Shown here: one piece after another, positions 50,301 to 63,530 of the stretch
Layout: each line of letters begins with the position of its first letter
How positions within the stretch are numbered: position 1 is the first letter of the stretch
NCBI GenBank assembly: GCA_963675135.1
Contig: OY776124.1
Coordinates: 2,835,001 to 2,899,000 of the forward strand
Direction of reading: 5' to 3'
DNA: 64,000 nt
Source: Galeopsis tetrahit
Taxonomy: Eukaryota > Streptophyta > Magnoliopsida > Lamiales > Lamiaceae
The notes under the pieces: generated by a model
The model's input: only the letters and a program-made list of their open reading frames with translations
The model's database searches: none
Told to the model about the DNA's origin: nothing
Program-made: the position numbers and the translations under genes

Positions 50301-53089
50301 CGCCCATAGCCAAATTGCGCGCACGCTTGTGCGCCGTTTTTACAAAGTTTTCAGATTGCCTCTCGGGTTTGCATCTCTAGCTGATGGCCATAGAATCAAT
50401 TGTGTCGAGACGGATTTTGAATTTGAGGCCTCGGGTGAGGAGTTTTTACGTCGTCGCCCATAGCCAAATTGCGCGCACGCTTGTGCGCCGTTTTTACAAA
50501 GTTTTCAGATTACCTCTCGGGTTTGCATTTCTAGCCAAAATTGGTCATATAATCAATTGTGTCGAGACGGTTTTTGAATTTGAGGCCTCGGGTGCGGAGT
50601 TTTTGACGTCGTCGCCCCTAACCAAATTGCGCGCACACTTGTGCGCCGTTTTTACAAAGTTTCCAGATTGCCATTCGGGTTTGCATTTCCAGCTGAATTG
50701 GCCATAGAATCAATTGTGTCGAGACGGTTTTTGAATTTGAGGCCTCTGGTGCGGAGTTTTTGACGTCGTCGCCCATAGTCAAATTTCGCGCACGGTTGTG
50801 CCCCGTTTTTACAAAGTTTTCAGATTGCCTCTCGGGTTTGCATTACTAGCTGAATTGGCCATAGAATCAATTGTGTCGAGACGGTTTTTGAATTTGAGGC
50901 CTCGGGTGCGGAGTTTTTGACGTCGTCGCCCATAGCCAAATTGCGCGCACGCTTGTGCGCCGTTTTTACAAAGTTTTAAAATTGCCTCTCGGGTTTGCAT
51001 TTGTAGCTAAAATTGGTCATATAATCAATTGTGTCGAGACGGTTTTTGAATTTGAGGCCTCGGGTGCGGAGTTTTTGACGTCGTCGCCCATAGCCAAATT
51101 GCGCGCACACTTGTGCGCCGTTTTTTCAAAGTTTTCAGATTGCCATTCGGGTTTGCATTTCTAGCTGAATTGGCCATATAATCAATTGTGTCGAGACGGT
51201 TTTTGAATTTGAGGCCTCGGGTGCGGAGTTTTTGACGTCGTCGCCCATAGTCAAATTTCGCGCACGGTTGTGCGCCGTTTTTACAAAGTTTTCAGATTAC
51301 CTCTCGGGTTTGCATTACTAGCTGAATTGGCCATAGAATCAATTTTGTCGAGACGGTTTTTGAATTTGAGGCCTCGGGTGCGGAGTTTTTGACGTCGTCG
51401 CCCATCGCCAAATTGCGCGCACGCTTGTGCGCCGTTTTTACAAAGTTTTCAGATTGCCTCTCGGGTTTGCATTTCTAGCTAAAATTGGTCATAGAATCAA
51501 TTGTGTCGAGACGGTTTTTGAATTTGAGGCCTCGGGTGCGGAGTTTTTGACGTCGTCGCCCATAGCCAAATTGCGCGCACGCTTGTGCGCCGTTTTTACA
51601 ATGTTTTCAGAATGCCTCTCGGTTTTGAATTTCCCACTAAATTGGACATAGAATCAATTGTGTCGAGACGGTTTTTGAATTTGAGGCCTCGGGTGCGGAG
51701 TTTTTGACGTCGTCGCCCATAGCCAAATTGCGCGCACGCTTGTGCGACGTTTTTACAAAGTTTTCAGATTGCCTCTCGGGTTTGCATTTCTAGCTGAATT
51801 GGTCATAGAATCAATTTTGTCGAGACGGTTTTTGAATTTGAGGCCTCGGGTGCGGAGTTTTTGACGTCGTCGCCCATCGCCAAATTGCGCGCACGCTTGT
51901 GCGCCGTTTTTACAAAGTTTTCAGATTGCCTCTCGGGTTTGCATTTCTAGCTAAAATTGGTCATACAATCAATTGTGTTGAGACGGTTTTTGAATTTGAG
52001 GCCTCGGGTGCGGAGTTTTTGACGTCGTCGCCCATAGCCAAATTGCGCGCACGCTTGTGCGCCGTTTTTACAAAGTTTTCAGATTGCCTCTCGGGTTTGC
52101 ATCTCTAGCTGATGGCCATAGAATCAATTGTGTCGAGACGGATTTTGAATTTGAGGCCTCGGGTGAGGAGTTTTTACGTCGTCGCCCATAGCCAAATTGC
52201 GCGCACGCTTGTGCGCCGTTTTTACAAAGTTTTCAGATTACCTCTCGGGTTTGCATTTCTAGCTAAAATTGGTCATATAATCAATTGTGTCGAGACGGTT
52301 TTTGAATTTGAGGCCTCGGGTGCGGAGTTTTTGACGTCGTCGCCCCTAACCAAATTGCGCGCACACTTGTGCGCCGTTTTTACAAAGTTTCCAGATTGCC
52401 ATTCGGGTTTGCATTTCCAGCTGAATTGGCCATAGAATCAATTGTGTCGAGACGGTTTTTGAATTTGAGGCCTCTGGTGCGGAGTTTTTGACGTCGTCGC
52501 CCATAGTCAAATTTCGCGCACGGTTGTGCCCCGTTTTTACAAAGTTTTCAGATTGCCTCTCGGGTTTGCATTACTAGCTGAATTGGCCATAGAATCAATT
52601 GTGTCGAGACGGTTTTTGAATTTGAGGCCTCGGGTGCGGAGTTTTTGACGTCGTCGCCCATAGCCAAATTGCGCGCACGCTTGTGCGCCGTTTTTACAAA
52701 GTTTTAAAATTGCCTCTCGGGTTTGCATTTGTAGCTAAAATTGGTCATATAATCAATTGTGTCGAGACGGTTTTTGAATTTGAGGCCTCGGGTGCGGAGT
52801 TTTTGACGTCGTCGCCCATAGCCAAATTGCGCGCACACTTGTGCGCCGTTTTTTCAAAGTTTTCAGATTGCCATTCGGGTTTGCATCTCTAGCTGAATTG
52901 GCCATATAATCAATTGTGTCGAGACGGTTTTTGAATTTGAGGCCTCGGGTGCGGAGTTTTTGACGTCGTCGCCCATAGTCAAATTTCGCGCACGGTTGTG
53001 CGCCGTTTTTACAAAGTTTTCAGATTACCTCTCGGGTTTGCATTACTAGCTGAATTGGCCATAGAATCAATTTTGTCGAGACGGTTTTT

Positions 53090-54330
53090 GAATTTGAGGC
53101 CTCGGGTGCGGAGTTTTTGACGTCGTCGCCCATCGCCAAATTGCGCGCACGCTTATGCGCCGTTTTTACAAAGTTTTCAGATTGCCTCTCGGGTTTGCAT
53201 TTCTAGCTAAAATTGGTCATATAATCAATTGTGTCGAGACGGTTTTTGAATTTGAGGCCTCGGGTGCGAAGTTTTTGACGTCGTCGCCCCTAACCAAATT
53301 GCGCGCACACTTGTGCGCCGTTTTTACAAAGTTTTCAGATTGCCATTCGGGTTTGCATTTCTAGCTGAATTGGCCATATAATCAATTGTGTCGAGACGGT
53401 TTTTGAATTTGAGGCCTCGGGTGCGGAGTTTTTGACGTCGTCGCCCATAGCCAAATTGCGCGCACGCTTGTGCGACGTTTTTACAAAGTTTTCAGATTGC
53501 CTCTCGGGTTTGCATTTCTAGCTGAATTGGTCATAGAATCAATTTTGTCGAGACGGTTTTTGAATTTGAGGCCTCGGGTGCGGAGTTTTTGACGTCGTCG
53601 CCCATCGCCAAATTGCGCGCACGCTTATGCGCCGTTTTTACAAAGTTTTCAGATTGCCTCTCGGGTTTGCATTTCTAGCTAAAATTGGTCATATAATCAA
53701 TTGTGTCGAGACGGTTTTTGAATTTGAGGCCTCGGGTGCGGAGTTTTTGACGTCGTCGCCCCTAACCAAATTGCGCGCACACTTGTGCGCCGTTTTTACA
53801 AAGTTTTCAGATTGCCATTCGGGTTTGCATTTCTAGCTGAATTGGCCATATAATCAATTGTGTCGAGACGGTTTTTGAATTTGAGGCCTCGGGTGCGGAG
53901 TTTTTGACGTCGTCGCCCATAGCCAAATTGCGCGCACGCTTGTGCGACGTTTTTACAAAGTTTTCAGATTGCCTCTCGGGTTTGCATTTCTAGCTGAATT
54001 GGTCATAGAATCAATTTTGTCGAGACGGTTTTTGAATTTGAGCCCTCGGGTGCGGAGTTTTTGACGTCGTCGCCCATCGCCAAATTGCGCGCACGCTTGT
54101 GCGCCGTTTTTACAAAGTTTTCAGATTGCCTCTCGGGTTTGCATTTCTAGCTAAAATTGGTCATACAATCAATTGTGTTGAGACGGTTTTTGAATTTGAG
54201 GCCTCGGGTGCGGAGTTTTTGACGTCGTCGCCCATAGCCAAATTGCGCGCACACTTGTGCGCCATTTTTTCAAAGTTTTCAGATTGCCATTCGGGTTTGC
54301 ATTTCTAGCTGAATTGGCCATATAATCAAT
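53090..54330 (+). repeat. 472-bp trimer expansion inside the 11-mer block
   Basis: Three successive trimer steps have matching points 53,155, 53,627 and 54,099. Each contains a CGCCCATCGCC monomer with CTTATGCGCC or CTTGTGCGCC, an A-type monomer with CATATAATC or CATACAATC, and a GTGCGACG monomer. This expansion accounts for the long 2,357-bp spacing between 11-mer anchors at 52,109 and 54,466. Confidence 0.82.
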
Positions 54331-55419
54331 TGTGTCGAGACGGTTTTTGAATTTGAGGCCTCGGGTGCGGAGTTTTTGACGTCGTCGCCCATAGTCAAAT
54401 TGCGCGCACGCTTGTGCGCCGTTTTTACAAAGTTTTCAGATTGCCTCTCGGGTTTGCATCTCTAGCTGATGGCCATAGAATCAATTGTGTCGAGACGGAT
54501 TTTGAATTTGAGGCCTCGGGTGAGGAGTTTTTACGTCGTCGCCCATAGCCAAATTGCGCGCACGCTTGTGCGCCGTTTTTACAAAGTTTTCAGATTACCT
54601 CTCGGGTTTGCATTTCTAGCTAAAATTGGTCATATAATCAATTGTGTCGAGACGGTTTTTGAATTTGAGGCCTCGGGTGCGGAGTTTTTGACGTCGTCGC
54701 CCCTAACCAAATTGCGCGCACACTTGTGCGCCGTTTTTACAAAGTTTCCAGATTGCCATTCGGGTTTGCATTTCCAGCTGAATTGGCCATAGAATCAATT
54801 GTGTCGAGACGGTTTTTGAATTTGAGGCCTCTGGTGCGGAGTTTTTGACGTCGTCGCCCATAGTCAAATTTCGCGCACGGTTGTGCCCCGTTTTTACAAA
54901 GTTTTCATATTGCCTCTCGGGTTTGCATTACTAGCTGAATTGGCCATAGAATCAATTGTGTCGAGACGGTTTTTGAATTTGAGGCCTCGGGTGCGGAGTT
55001 TTTGACGTCGTCGCCCATAGCCAAATTGCGCGCACGCTTGTGCGCCGTTTTTACAAAGTTTTAAAATTGCCTCTCGGGTTTGCATTTGTAGCTAAAATTG
55101 GTCATATAATCAATTGTGTCGAGACGGTTTTTGAATTTGAGGCCTCGGGTGCGGAGTTTTTGACGTCGTCGCCCATAGCCAAATTGCGCGCACACTTGTG
55201 CGCCATTTTTTCAAAGTTTTCAGATTGCCATTCGGGTTTGCATTTCTAGCTGAATTGGCCATATAATCAATTGTGTCGAGACGGTTTTTGAATTTGAGGC
55301 CTCGGGTGCGGAGTTTTTGACGTCGTCGCCCATAGTCAAATTTCGCGCACGGTTGTGCGCCGTTTTTACAAAGTTTTCAGATTACCTCTCGGGTTTGCAT
55401 TACTAGCTGAATTGGCCAT

Positions 55420-56460
55420 AGAATCAATTTTGTCGAGACGGTTTTTGAATTTGAGGCCTCGGGTGCGGAGTTTTTGACGTCGTCGCCCATCGCCAAATTG
55501 CGCGCACGCTTGTGCGCAGTTTTTACAAAGTTTTCAGATTGCCTCTCGGGTTTGCATTTCTAGCTAAAATTGGTCATAGAATCAATTGTGTCGAGACGGT
55601 TTTTGAATTTGAGGCCTCGGGTGCGGAGTTTTTGACGTCGTCGCCCATAGCCAAATTGCGCGCACGCTTGTGCGCCGTTTTTACAATGTTTTCAGAATGC
55701 CTCTCGGTTTTGAATTTCCCACTAAATTGGACATAGAATCAATTGTGTCGAGACGGTTTTTGAATTTGAGGCCTCGGGTGCGGAGTTTTTGACGTCGTCG
55801 CCCATAGCCAAATTGCGCGCACGCTTGTGCGACGTTTTTACAAAGTTTTCAGATTGCCTCTCGGGTTTGCATTTCTAGCTGAATTGGTCATAGAATCAAT
55901 TTTGTCGAGACGGTTTTTGAATTTGAGGCCTCGGGTGCGGAGTTTTTGACGTCGTCGCCCATCGCCAAATTGCGCGCACGCTTGTGCGCCGTTTTTACAA
56001 AGTTTTCAGATTGCCTCTCGGGTTTGCATTTCTAGCTAAAATTGGTCATAGAATCAATTGTGTCGAGACGGTTTTTGAATTTGAGGCCTCGGGTGCGGAG
56101 TTTTTGACGTCGTCGCCCATAGCCAAATTGCGCGCACGCTTGTGCGCCGTTTTTACAATGTTTTCAGAATGCCTCTCGGTTTTGAATTTCCCACTAAATT
56201 GGACATAGAATCAATTGTGTCGAGACGGTTTTTGAATTTGAGGCCTCGGGTGCGGAGTTTTTGACGTCGTCGCCCATAGCCAAATTGCGCGCACGCTTGT
56301 GCGACGTTTTTACAAAGTTTTCAGATTGCCTCTCGGGTTTGCATTTCTAGCTGAATTGGTCATAGAATCAATTTTGTCGAGACGGTTTTTGAATTTGAGG
56401 CCTCGGGTGCGGAGTTTTTGACGTCGTCGCCCATCGCCAAATTGCGCGCACGCTTGTGCG
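55420..56460 (+). repeat. 472-bp trimer duplication inside the 11-mer block
   Basis: The trimer with ACAATGTTTTCAGAATGCC, CCCACTAAATTGGACATAG and GTGCGACGTTTTT occurs twice at 472-bp spacing (matching points 55,512 and 55,984). The first copy has the private change GTGCGCAGTTTTT at about 55,514. The extra 472 bp exactly explains the 2,200-bp anchor spacing (1,728 + 472). Confidence 0.85.
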
Positions 56461-59400
56461 CCGTTTTTACAAAGTTTTCAGATTGCCTCTCGGGTTTGCA
56501 TTTCTAGCTAAAATTGGTCATACAATCAATTGTGTTGAGACGGTTTTTGAATTTGAGGCCTCGGGTGCGGAGTTTTTGACGTCGTCGCCCATAGCCAAAT
56601 TGCGCGCACGCTTGTGCGCCGTTTTTACAAAGTTTTCAGATTGCCTCTCGGGTTTGCATCTCTAGCTGATGGCCATAGAATCAATTGTGTCGAGACGGAT
56701 TTTGAATTTGAGGCCTCGGGTGAGGAGTTTTTACGTCGTCGCCCATAGCCAAATTGCGCGCACGCTTGTGCGCCGTTTTTACAAAGTTTTCAGATTACCT
56801 CTCGGGTTTGCATTTCTAGCTAAAATTGGTCATATAATCAATTGTGTCGAGACGGTTTTTGAATTTGAGGCCTCGGGTGCGGAGTTTTTGACGTCGTCGC
56901 CCCTAACCAAATTGCGCGCACACTTGTGCGCCGTTTTTACAAAGTTTCCAGATTGCCATTCGGGTTTGCATTTCCAGCTGAATTGGCCATAGAATCAATT
57001 GTGTCGAGACGGTTTTTGAATTTGAGGCCTCTGGTGCGGAGTTTTTGACGTCGTCGCCCATAGTCAAATTTCGCGCACGGTTGTGCCCCGTTTTTACAAA
57101 GTTTTCAGATTGCCTCTCGGGTTTGCATTACTAGCTGAATTGGCCATAGAATCAATTGTGTCGAGACGGTTTTTGAATTTGAGGCCTCGGGTGCGGAGTT
57201 TTTGACGTCGTCGCCCATAGCCAAATTGCGCGCACGCTTGTGCGCCGTTTTTACAAAGTTTTAAAATTGCCTCTCGGGTTTGCATTTGTAGCTAAAATTG
57301 GTCATATAATCAATTGTGTCGAGACGGTTTTTGAATTTGAGGCCTCGGGTGCGGAGTTTTTGACGTCGTCGCCCATAGCCAAATTGCGCGCACACTTGTG
57401 CGCCGTTTTTTCAAAGTTTTCAGATTGCCATTCGGGTTTGCATTTCTAGCTGAATTGGCCATATAATCAATTGTGTCGAGACGGTTTTTGAATTTGAGGC
57501 CTCGGGTGCGGAGTTTTTGACGTCGTCGCCCATAGTCAAATTTCGCGCACGGTTGTGCGCCGTTTTTACAAAGTTTTCAGATTACCTCTCGGGTTTGCAT
57601 TACTAGCTGAATTGGCCATAGAATCAATTTTGTCGAGACGGTTTTTGAATTTGAGGCCTCGGGTGCGGAGTTTTTGACGTCGTCGCCCCTAACCAAATTG
57701 CGCGCACACTTGTGCGCCGTTTTTACAAAGTTTTCAGATTGCCTCTCGGGTTTGCATTTCTAGCTAAAATTGGTCATAGAATCAATTGTGTCGAGACGGT
57801 TTTTGAATTTGAGGCCTCGGGTGCGGAGTTTTTGACGTCGTCGCCCATAGCCAAATTGCGCGCACGCTTGTGCGCCGTTTTTACAATGTTTTCAGAATGC
57901 CTCTCGGTTTTGAATTTCCCACTAAATTGGACATAGAATCAATTGTGTCGAGACGGTTTTTGAATTTGAGGCCTCGGGTGCGGAGTTTTTGACGTCGTCG
58001 CCCATAGCCAAATTGCGCGCACGCTTGTGCGACGTTTTTACAAAGTTTTCAGATTGCCTCTCGGGTTTGCATTTCTAGCTGAATTGGTCATAGAATCAAT
58101 TTTGTCGAGACGGTTTTTGAATTTGAGGCCTCGGGTGCGGAGTTTTTGACGTCGTCGCCCATCGCCAAATTGCGCGCACGCTTGTGCGCCGTTTTTACAA
58201 AGTTTTCAGATTGCCTCTCGGGTTTGCATTTCTAGCTAAAATTGGTCATACAATCAATTGTGTTGAGACGGTTTTTGAATTTGAGGCCTCGGGTGCGGAG
58301 TTTTTGACGTCGTCGCCCATAGCCAAATTGCGCGCACGCTTGTGCGCCGTTTTTACAAAGTTTTCAGATTGCCTCTCGGGTTTGCATCTCTAGCTGATGG
58401 CCATAGAATCAATTGTGTCGAGACGGATTTTGAATTTGAGGCCTCGGGTGAGGAGTTTTTACGTCGTCGCCCATAGCCAAATTGCGCGCACGCTTGTGCG
58501 CCGTTTTTACAAAGTTTTCAGATTACCTCTCGGGTTTGCATTCCTAGCTAAAATTGGTCATATAGCAATTGTGTCGAGACGGTTTTTGAATTTGAGGCCT
58601 CGGGTGCGGAGTTTTTGACGTCGTCGCCCCTAACCAAATTGCGCGCACACTTGTGCGCCGTTTTTACAAAGTTTCCAGATTGCCATTCGGGTTTGCATTT
58701 CCAGCTGAATTGGCCATAGAATCAATTGTGTCGAGACGGTTTTTGAATTTGAGGCCTCTGGTGCGGAGTTTTTGACGTCGTCGCCCATAGTCAAATTTCG
58801 CGCACGGTTGTGCCCCGTTTTTACAAAGTTTTCAGATTGCCTCTCGGGTTTGCATTACTAGCTGAATTGGCCATAGAATCAATTGTGTCGAGACGGTTTT
58901 TGAATTTGAGGCCTCGGGTGCGGAGTTTTTGACGTCGTCGCCCATAGCCAAATTGCGCGCACGCTTGTGCGCCGTTTTTACAAAGTTTTAAAATTGCCTC
59001 TCGGGTTTGCATTTGTAGCTAAAATTGGTCATATAATCAATTGTGTCGAGACGGTTTTTGAATTTGAGGCCTCGGGTGCGGAGTTTTTGACGTCGTCGCC
59101 CATAGCCAAATTGCGCGCACACTTGTGCGCCGTTTTTTCAAAGTTTTCAGATTGCCATTCGGGTTTGCATTTCTAGCTGAATTGGCCATATAATCAATTG
59201 TGTCGAGACGGTTTTTGAATTTGAGGCCTCGGGTGCGGAGTTTTTGACGTCGTCGCCCATAGTCAAATTTCGCGCACGGTTGTGCGCCGTTTTTACAAAG
59301 TTTTCAGATTACCTCTCGGGTTTGCATTACTAGCTGAATTGGCCATAGAATCAATTTTGTCGAGACGGTTTTTGAATTTGAGGCCTCGGGTGCGGAGTTT

Positions 59401-61099
59401 TTGACGTCGTCGCCCATCGCCAAATTGCGCGCACGCTTATGCGCCGTTTTTACAAAGTTTTCAGATTGCCTCTCGGGTTTGCATTTCTAGCTAAAATTGG
59501 TCATATAATCAATTGTGTCGAGACGGTTTTTGAATTTGAGGCCTCGGGTGCGGAGTTTTTGACGTCGTCGCCCCTAACCAAATTGCGCGCACACTTGTGC
59601 GCCGTTTTTACAAAGTTTTCAGATTGCCATTCGGGTTTGCATTTCTAGCTGAATTGGCCATATAATCAATTGTGTCGAGACGGTTTTTGAATTTGAGGCC
59701 TCGGGTGCGGAGTTTTTGACGTCGTCGCCCATAGCCAAATTGCGCGCACGCTTGTGCGACGTTTTTACAAAGTTTTCAGATTGCCTCTCGGGTTTGCATT
59801 ACTAGCTGAATTGGTCATAGAATAAATTTTGTCGAGACGGTTTTTGAATTTGAGGCCTCGGGTGCGGAGTTTTTGACGTCGTCGCCCATCGCCAAATTGC
59901 GCGCACGCTTGTGCGCCGTTTTTACAAAGTTTTCAGATTGCCTCTCGGGTTTGCATTTCTAGCTAAAATTGGTCATACAATCAATTGTGTTGAGACGGTT
60001 TTTGAATTTGAGGCCTCGGGTGCGGAGTTTTTGACGTCGTCGCCCATAGCCAAATTGCGCGCACGCTTGTGCGCCGTTTTTACAAAGTTTTCAGATTGCC
60101 TCTCGGGTTTGCATCTCTAGCTGATGGCCATAGAATCAATTGTGTTGAGACGGATTTTGAATTTGAGGCCTCGGGTGAGGAGTTTTTACGTCGTCGCCCA
60201 TAGCCAAATTGCGCGCACGCTTGTGCGCCGTTTTTACAAAGTTTTCAGATTACCTCTCGGGTTTGCATTTCTAGCTAAAATTGGTCATATAATCAATTGT
60301 GTCGAGACGGTTTTTGAATTTGAGGCCTCGGGTGCGGAGTTTTTGACGTCGTCGCCCCTAACCAAATTGCGCGCACACTTGTGCTCCGTTTTTACAAAGT
60401 TTCCAGATTGCCATTCGGGTTTGCATTTCCAGCTGAATTGGCCATAGAATCAATTGTGTCGAGACGGTTTTTGAATTTGAGGCCTCTGGTGCGGAGTTTT
60501 TGACGTCGTCGCCCATAGTCAAATTTCGCGCACGGTTGTGCCCCGTTTTTACAAAGTTTTCAGATTGCCTCTCGGGTTTGCATTACTAGCTGAATTGGCC
60601 ATAGAATCAATTGTGTCGAGACGGTTTTTGAATTTGAGGCCTCGGGTGCGGAGTTTTTGACGTCGTCGCCCATAGCCAAATTGCGCGCACGCTTGTGCGC
60701 CGTTTTTACAAAGTTTTAAAATTGCCTCTCGGGTTTGCATTTGTAGCTAAAATTGGTCATATAATCAATTGTGTCGAGACGGTTTTTGAATTTGAGGCCT
60801 CGGGTGCGGAGTTTTTGACGTCGTCGCCCATAGCCAAATTGCGCGCACACTTGTGCGCCGTTTTTTCAAAGTTTTCAGATTGCCATTCGGGTTTGCATTT
60901 CTAGCTGAATTGGCCATATAATCAATTGTGTCGAGACAGTTTTTGAATTTGAGGCCTCGGGTGCGGAGTTTTTGACGTCGTCGCCCATAGTCAAATTTCG
61001 CGCACGGTTTGCGCCGTTTTTACAAAGTTTTCAGATTACCTCTCGGGTTTGCATTACTAGCTGAATTGGCCATAGAATCAATTTTGTCGAGACGGTTTT

Positions 61100-61850
61100 T
61101 GAATTTGAGGCCTCGGGTGCGGAGTTTTTGACGTCGTCGCCCATCGCCAAATTGCGCGCACGCTTATGCGCCGTTTTTACAAAGTTTTCAGATTGCCTCT
61201 CGGGTTTGCATTTCTAGCTAAAATTGGTCATATAATCAATTGTGTCGAGACGGTTTTTGAATTTGAGGCCTCGGGTGCGGAGTTTTTGACGTCGTCGCCC
61301 CTAACCAAATTGCGCGCACACTTGTGCGCCGTTTTTACAAAGTTTTCAGATTGCCATTCGGGTTTGCATTTCTAGCTGAATTGGCCATATAATCAATTGT
61401 GTCGAGACGGTTTTTGAATTTGAGGCCTCGGGTGCGGAGTTTTTGACGTCGTCGCCCATAGTCAAATTTCGCGCACGGTTGTGCGCCGTTTTTACAAAGT
61501 TTTCAGATTGCCTCTCGGGTTTGCATTACTAGCTGAATTGGCCATAGAATCAATTGTGTCGAGACGGTTTTTGAATTTGAGGCCTCGGGTGCGGAGTTTT
61601 TGACGTCGTCGCCCATAGCCAAATTGCGCGCACGCTTGTGCGCCATTTTTACAAAGTTTTCAGATTGCCTCTCGGGTTTGCATTTCTAGCTAAAATTGGT
61701 CATATAATCAATTGTGTCGAGACGGTTTTTGAATTTGAGGCCTCGGGTGCGGAGTTTTTGACGTCGTCGCCCCTAACCAAATTGCGCGCACACTTGTGCG
61801 CCGTTTTTACAAAGTTTTCAGATTGCCATTCGGGTTTGCATTTCTAGCTG
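61100..61850 (+). repeat. 472-bp trimer repeat
   Basis: Matching points 61,166 and 61,638 are 472 bp apart. Both share an A-type monomer with CATATAATC, then CCCCTAACC with GCCATTCGGG. The second copy has GCGCCATTTTT near 61,640. Here the array changes from the 11-mer to shorter units. Confidence 0.75.
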
Positions 61851-61992
61851 AATTGGCCATATAATCAATTGTGTCGAGACGGTTTTTGAATTTGAGGCCT
61901 CGGGTGCGGAGTTTTTGACGTCGTCGCCCATAGCCAAATTGCCCCGTTTTTACAAAGTTTTCAGATTGCCTCTCGGGTTTGCATTCCTAGCT
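61850..61992 (+). repeat. Shortened 143-bp monomer that has lost the dyad
   Basis: This monomer reads CCAAATTGCCCCGTTTTT. Compared with normal copies it lacks 14 bp between 61,942 and 61,943, which removes nearly all of GCGCAC-loop-GTGC. The spacing between the flanking A-type monomers drops from 315 to 301 bp, confirming the loss. The deletion ends share GC, so slippage or hairpin excision during replication is a likely cause. The clearest internal deletion I saw in the window is this one. Confidence 0.88.
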
Positions 61993-63530
61993 AAAATTGG
62001 TCATATAATCAATTGTGTCGAGACGGTTTTTGAATTTGAGGCCTCGGGTGCAGAGTTTTTGACGTCGTCGTCCCTAACCAAATTGCGCGCACACTTGTGC
62101 GCCGTTTTTACAAAGTTTTCAGATTGCCATTCGGGTTTGCATTTCTAGCTGAATTGGCCATATAATCAATTGTGTCGAGACGGTTTTTGAATTTGAGGCC
62201 TCTGGTGCGGAGTTTTTGACGTCGTCGCCCATAGTCAAATTTCGCGCACGGTTGTGCGCCGTTTTTACAAAGTTTTCAGATTGCCTCTCGGGTTTGCATT
62301 ACTAGCTGAATTGGCCATAGAATCAATTGTGTCGAGACGGTTTTTGAATTTGAGGCCTCGGGTGCGGAGTTTTTGACGTCGTCGCCCATAGCCAAATTGC
62401 GCGCACGCTTGTGCGCCGTTTTTACAAAGTTTTCAAATTGCCTCTCGGGTTTGCATTTCTAGCTAAAATTGGTCATAGAATCAATTGTGTCGAGACGGTT
62501 TTTGAATTTGAGGCCTCGGGTGCGGAGTTTTTGACGTCGTCGCCCATAGCCAAATTGCGCGCACGCTTGTGCGCCGTTTTTACAAAGTTTTCAGAATGCC
62601 TCTCGGTTTTGAATTTCCCACTTAATTGGCCATAGAATCAATTGTGTCGAGACGGTTTTTGAATTTGAGGCCTCGGGTGCGGAGTTTTTGACGTCGTCGC
62701 CCATAGCCAAATTGCGCGCACGCTTGTGCGCCGTTTTTACAAAGTTTTCAGATTGCCTCTCGGGTTTGCATTCCTAGCTAAAATTGGTCATATAATCAAT
62801 TGTGTCGAGACGGTTTTTGAATTTGAGGCCTCGGGTGCAGAGTTTTTGACGTCGTCGTCCCTAACCAAATTGCGCGCACACTTGTGCGCCGTTTTTACAA
62901 AGTTTTCAGATTGCCATTCGGGTTTGCATTTCTAGCTGAATTGGCCATATAATCAATTGTGTCGAGACGGTTTTTGAATTTGAGGCCTCGGGTGCGGAGT
63001 TTTTGACGTCGTCGCCCATAGTCAAATTTCGCGCACGGTTGTGCGCCGTTTTTACAAAGTTTTCAGATTGCCTCTCGGGTTTGCATTACTAGCTGAATTG
63101 GCCATAGAATCAATTGTGTCGAGACGGTTTTTGAATTTGAGGCCTCGGGTGCGGAGTTTTTGACGTCGTCGCCCATAGCCAAATTGCGCGCACGCTTGTG
63201 CGCCGTTTTTACAAAGTTTTCAAATTGCCTCTCGGGTTTGCATTTCTAGCTAAAATTGGTCATAGAATCAATTGTGTCGAGACGGTTTTTGAATTTGAGG
63301 CCTCGGGTGCGGAGTTTTTGACGTCGTCGCCCATAGCCAAATTGCGCGCACGCTTGTGCGCCGTTTTTACAAAGTTTTCAGAATGCCTCTCGGTTTTGAA
63401 TTTCCAACTTAATTGGCCATAGAATCAATTGTGTCGAGACGGTTTTTGAATTTGAGGCCTCGGGTGCGGAGTTTTTGACGTCGTCGCCCATAGCCAAATT
63501 GCGCGCACGCTTGTGCGACGTTTTTACAAA
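61965..63530 (+). repeat. 787-bp HOR (5 monomers), two copies
   Basis: Matching points at 787-bp spacing are GTCGTCCCTAACC (62,071/62,858) and 62,411/63,198. Each copy has an A-type monomer with CATATAATC and GTGCAGAG, then GCCATTCGGG, AAATTTCGCGCACGG, a second A-type monomer, and a GAATGCC monomer. Differences are GAGGCCTCTGGTG only in the first copy and TTTCCAACTTAATTGG only in the second. Confidence 0.83.
62465..62622 (+). repeat. Representative 158-bp (A-type) monomer
   Basis: A second common monomer class begins AAAATTGGTCATA where the consensus has GAATTGGCCATA. This adds one base and explains the 158-bp length. A-type copies are interspersed through the whole window among 157-bp copies. 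They are often spaced by two monomers (315 bp) or three monomers (472-473 bp), so they mark the HOR register. This copy also carries GAATGCC in place of GATTGCC and a CTCGGTTTTG end, variants seen mainly in the right-hand domain. Confidence 0.85.

Larger units (their letters stand above)
47985..61100 (+). repeat. 1,727-1,730-bp HOR (11 monomers), seven anchored copies with trimer insertions
   Basis: A distinctive monomer with GTGAGGAGTTTTTACG recurs at matching points 48,651, 50,381, 52,109, 54,466, 56,666, 58,394 and 60,121. The spacings are 1,730, 1,728, 2,357, 2,200, 1,728 and 1,727 bp. A second anchor, AAGTTTTAAAATTGCC with CATTTGTAGC, accompanies it each time (49,227 to 60,695). Other markers are CATACAATCAATTGTGTTG, GTGCGACGTTTTT, AAATTTCGCGCACGG, GAGGCCTCTGGTG and GTGCCCCGTTTTT. 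The two long spacings exceed 1,728 by four and three monomers. One copy near 58,565 has a 1-bp deletion in CATATAGCAATTG. Confidence 0.9.

Noticed and set aside
50384..50707. ATG-initiated 107-codon frame repeated at 52,112, 54,469, 56,669 and 60,124
   Set aside because: The ATG arises from a 2-bp deletion in one satellite monomer type, and the frame is prolonged by a 1-bp deletion in GTGAGGAGTTTTTACG. The copies spread with the HOR, so conservation reflects amplification and not selection on a protein.
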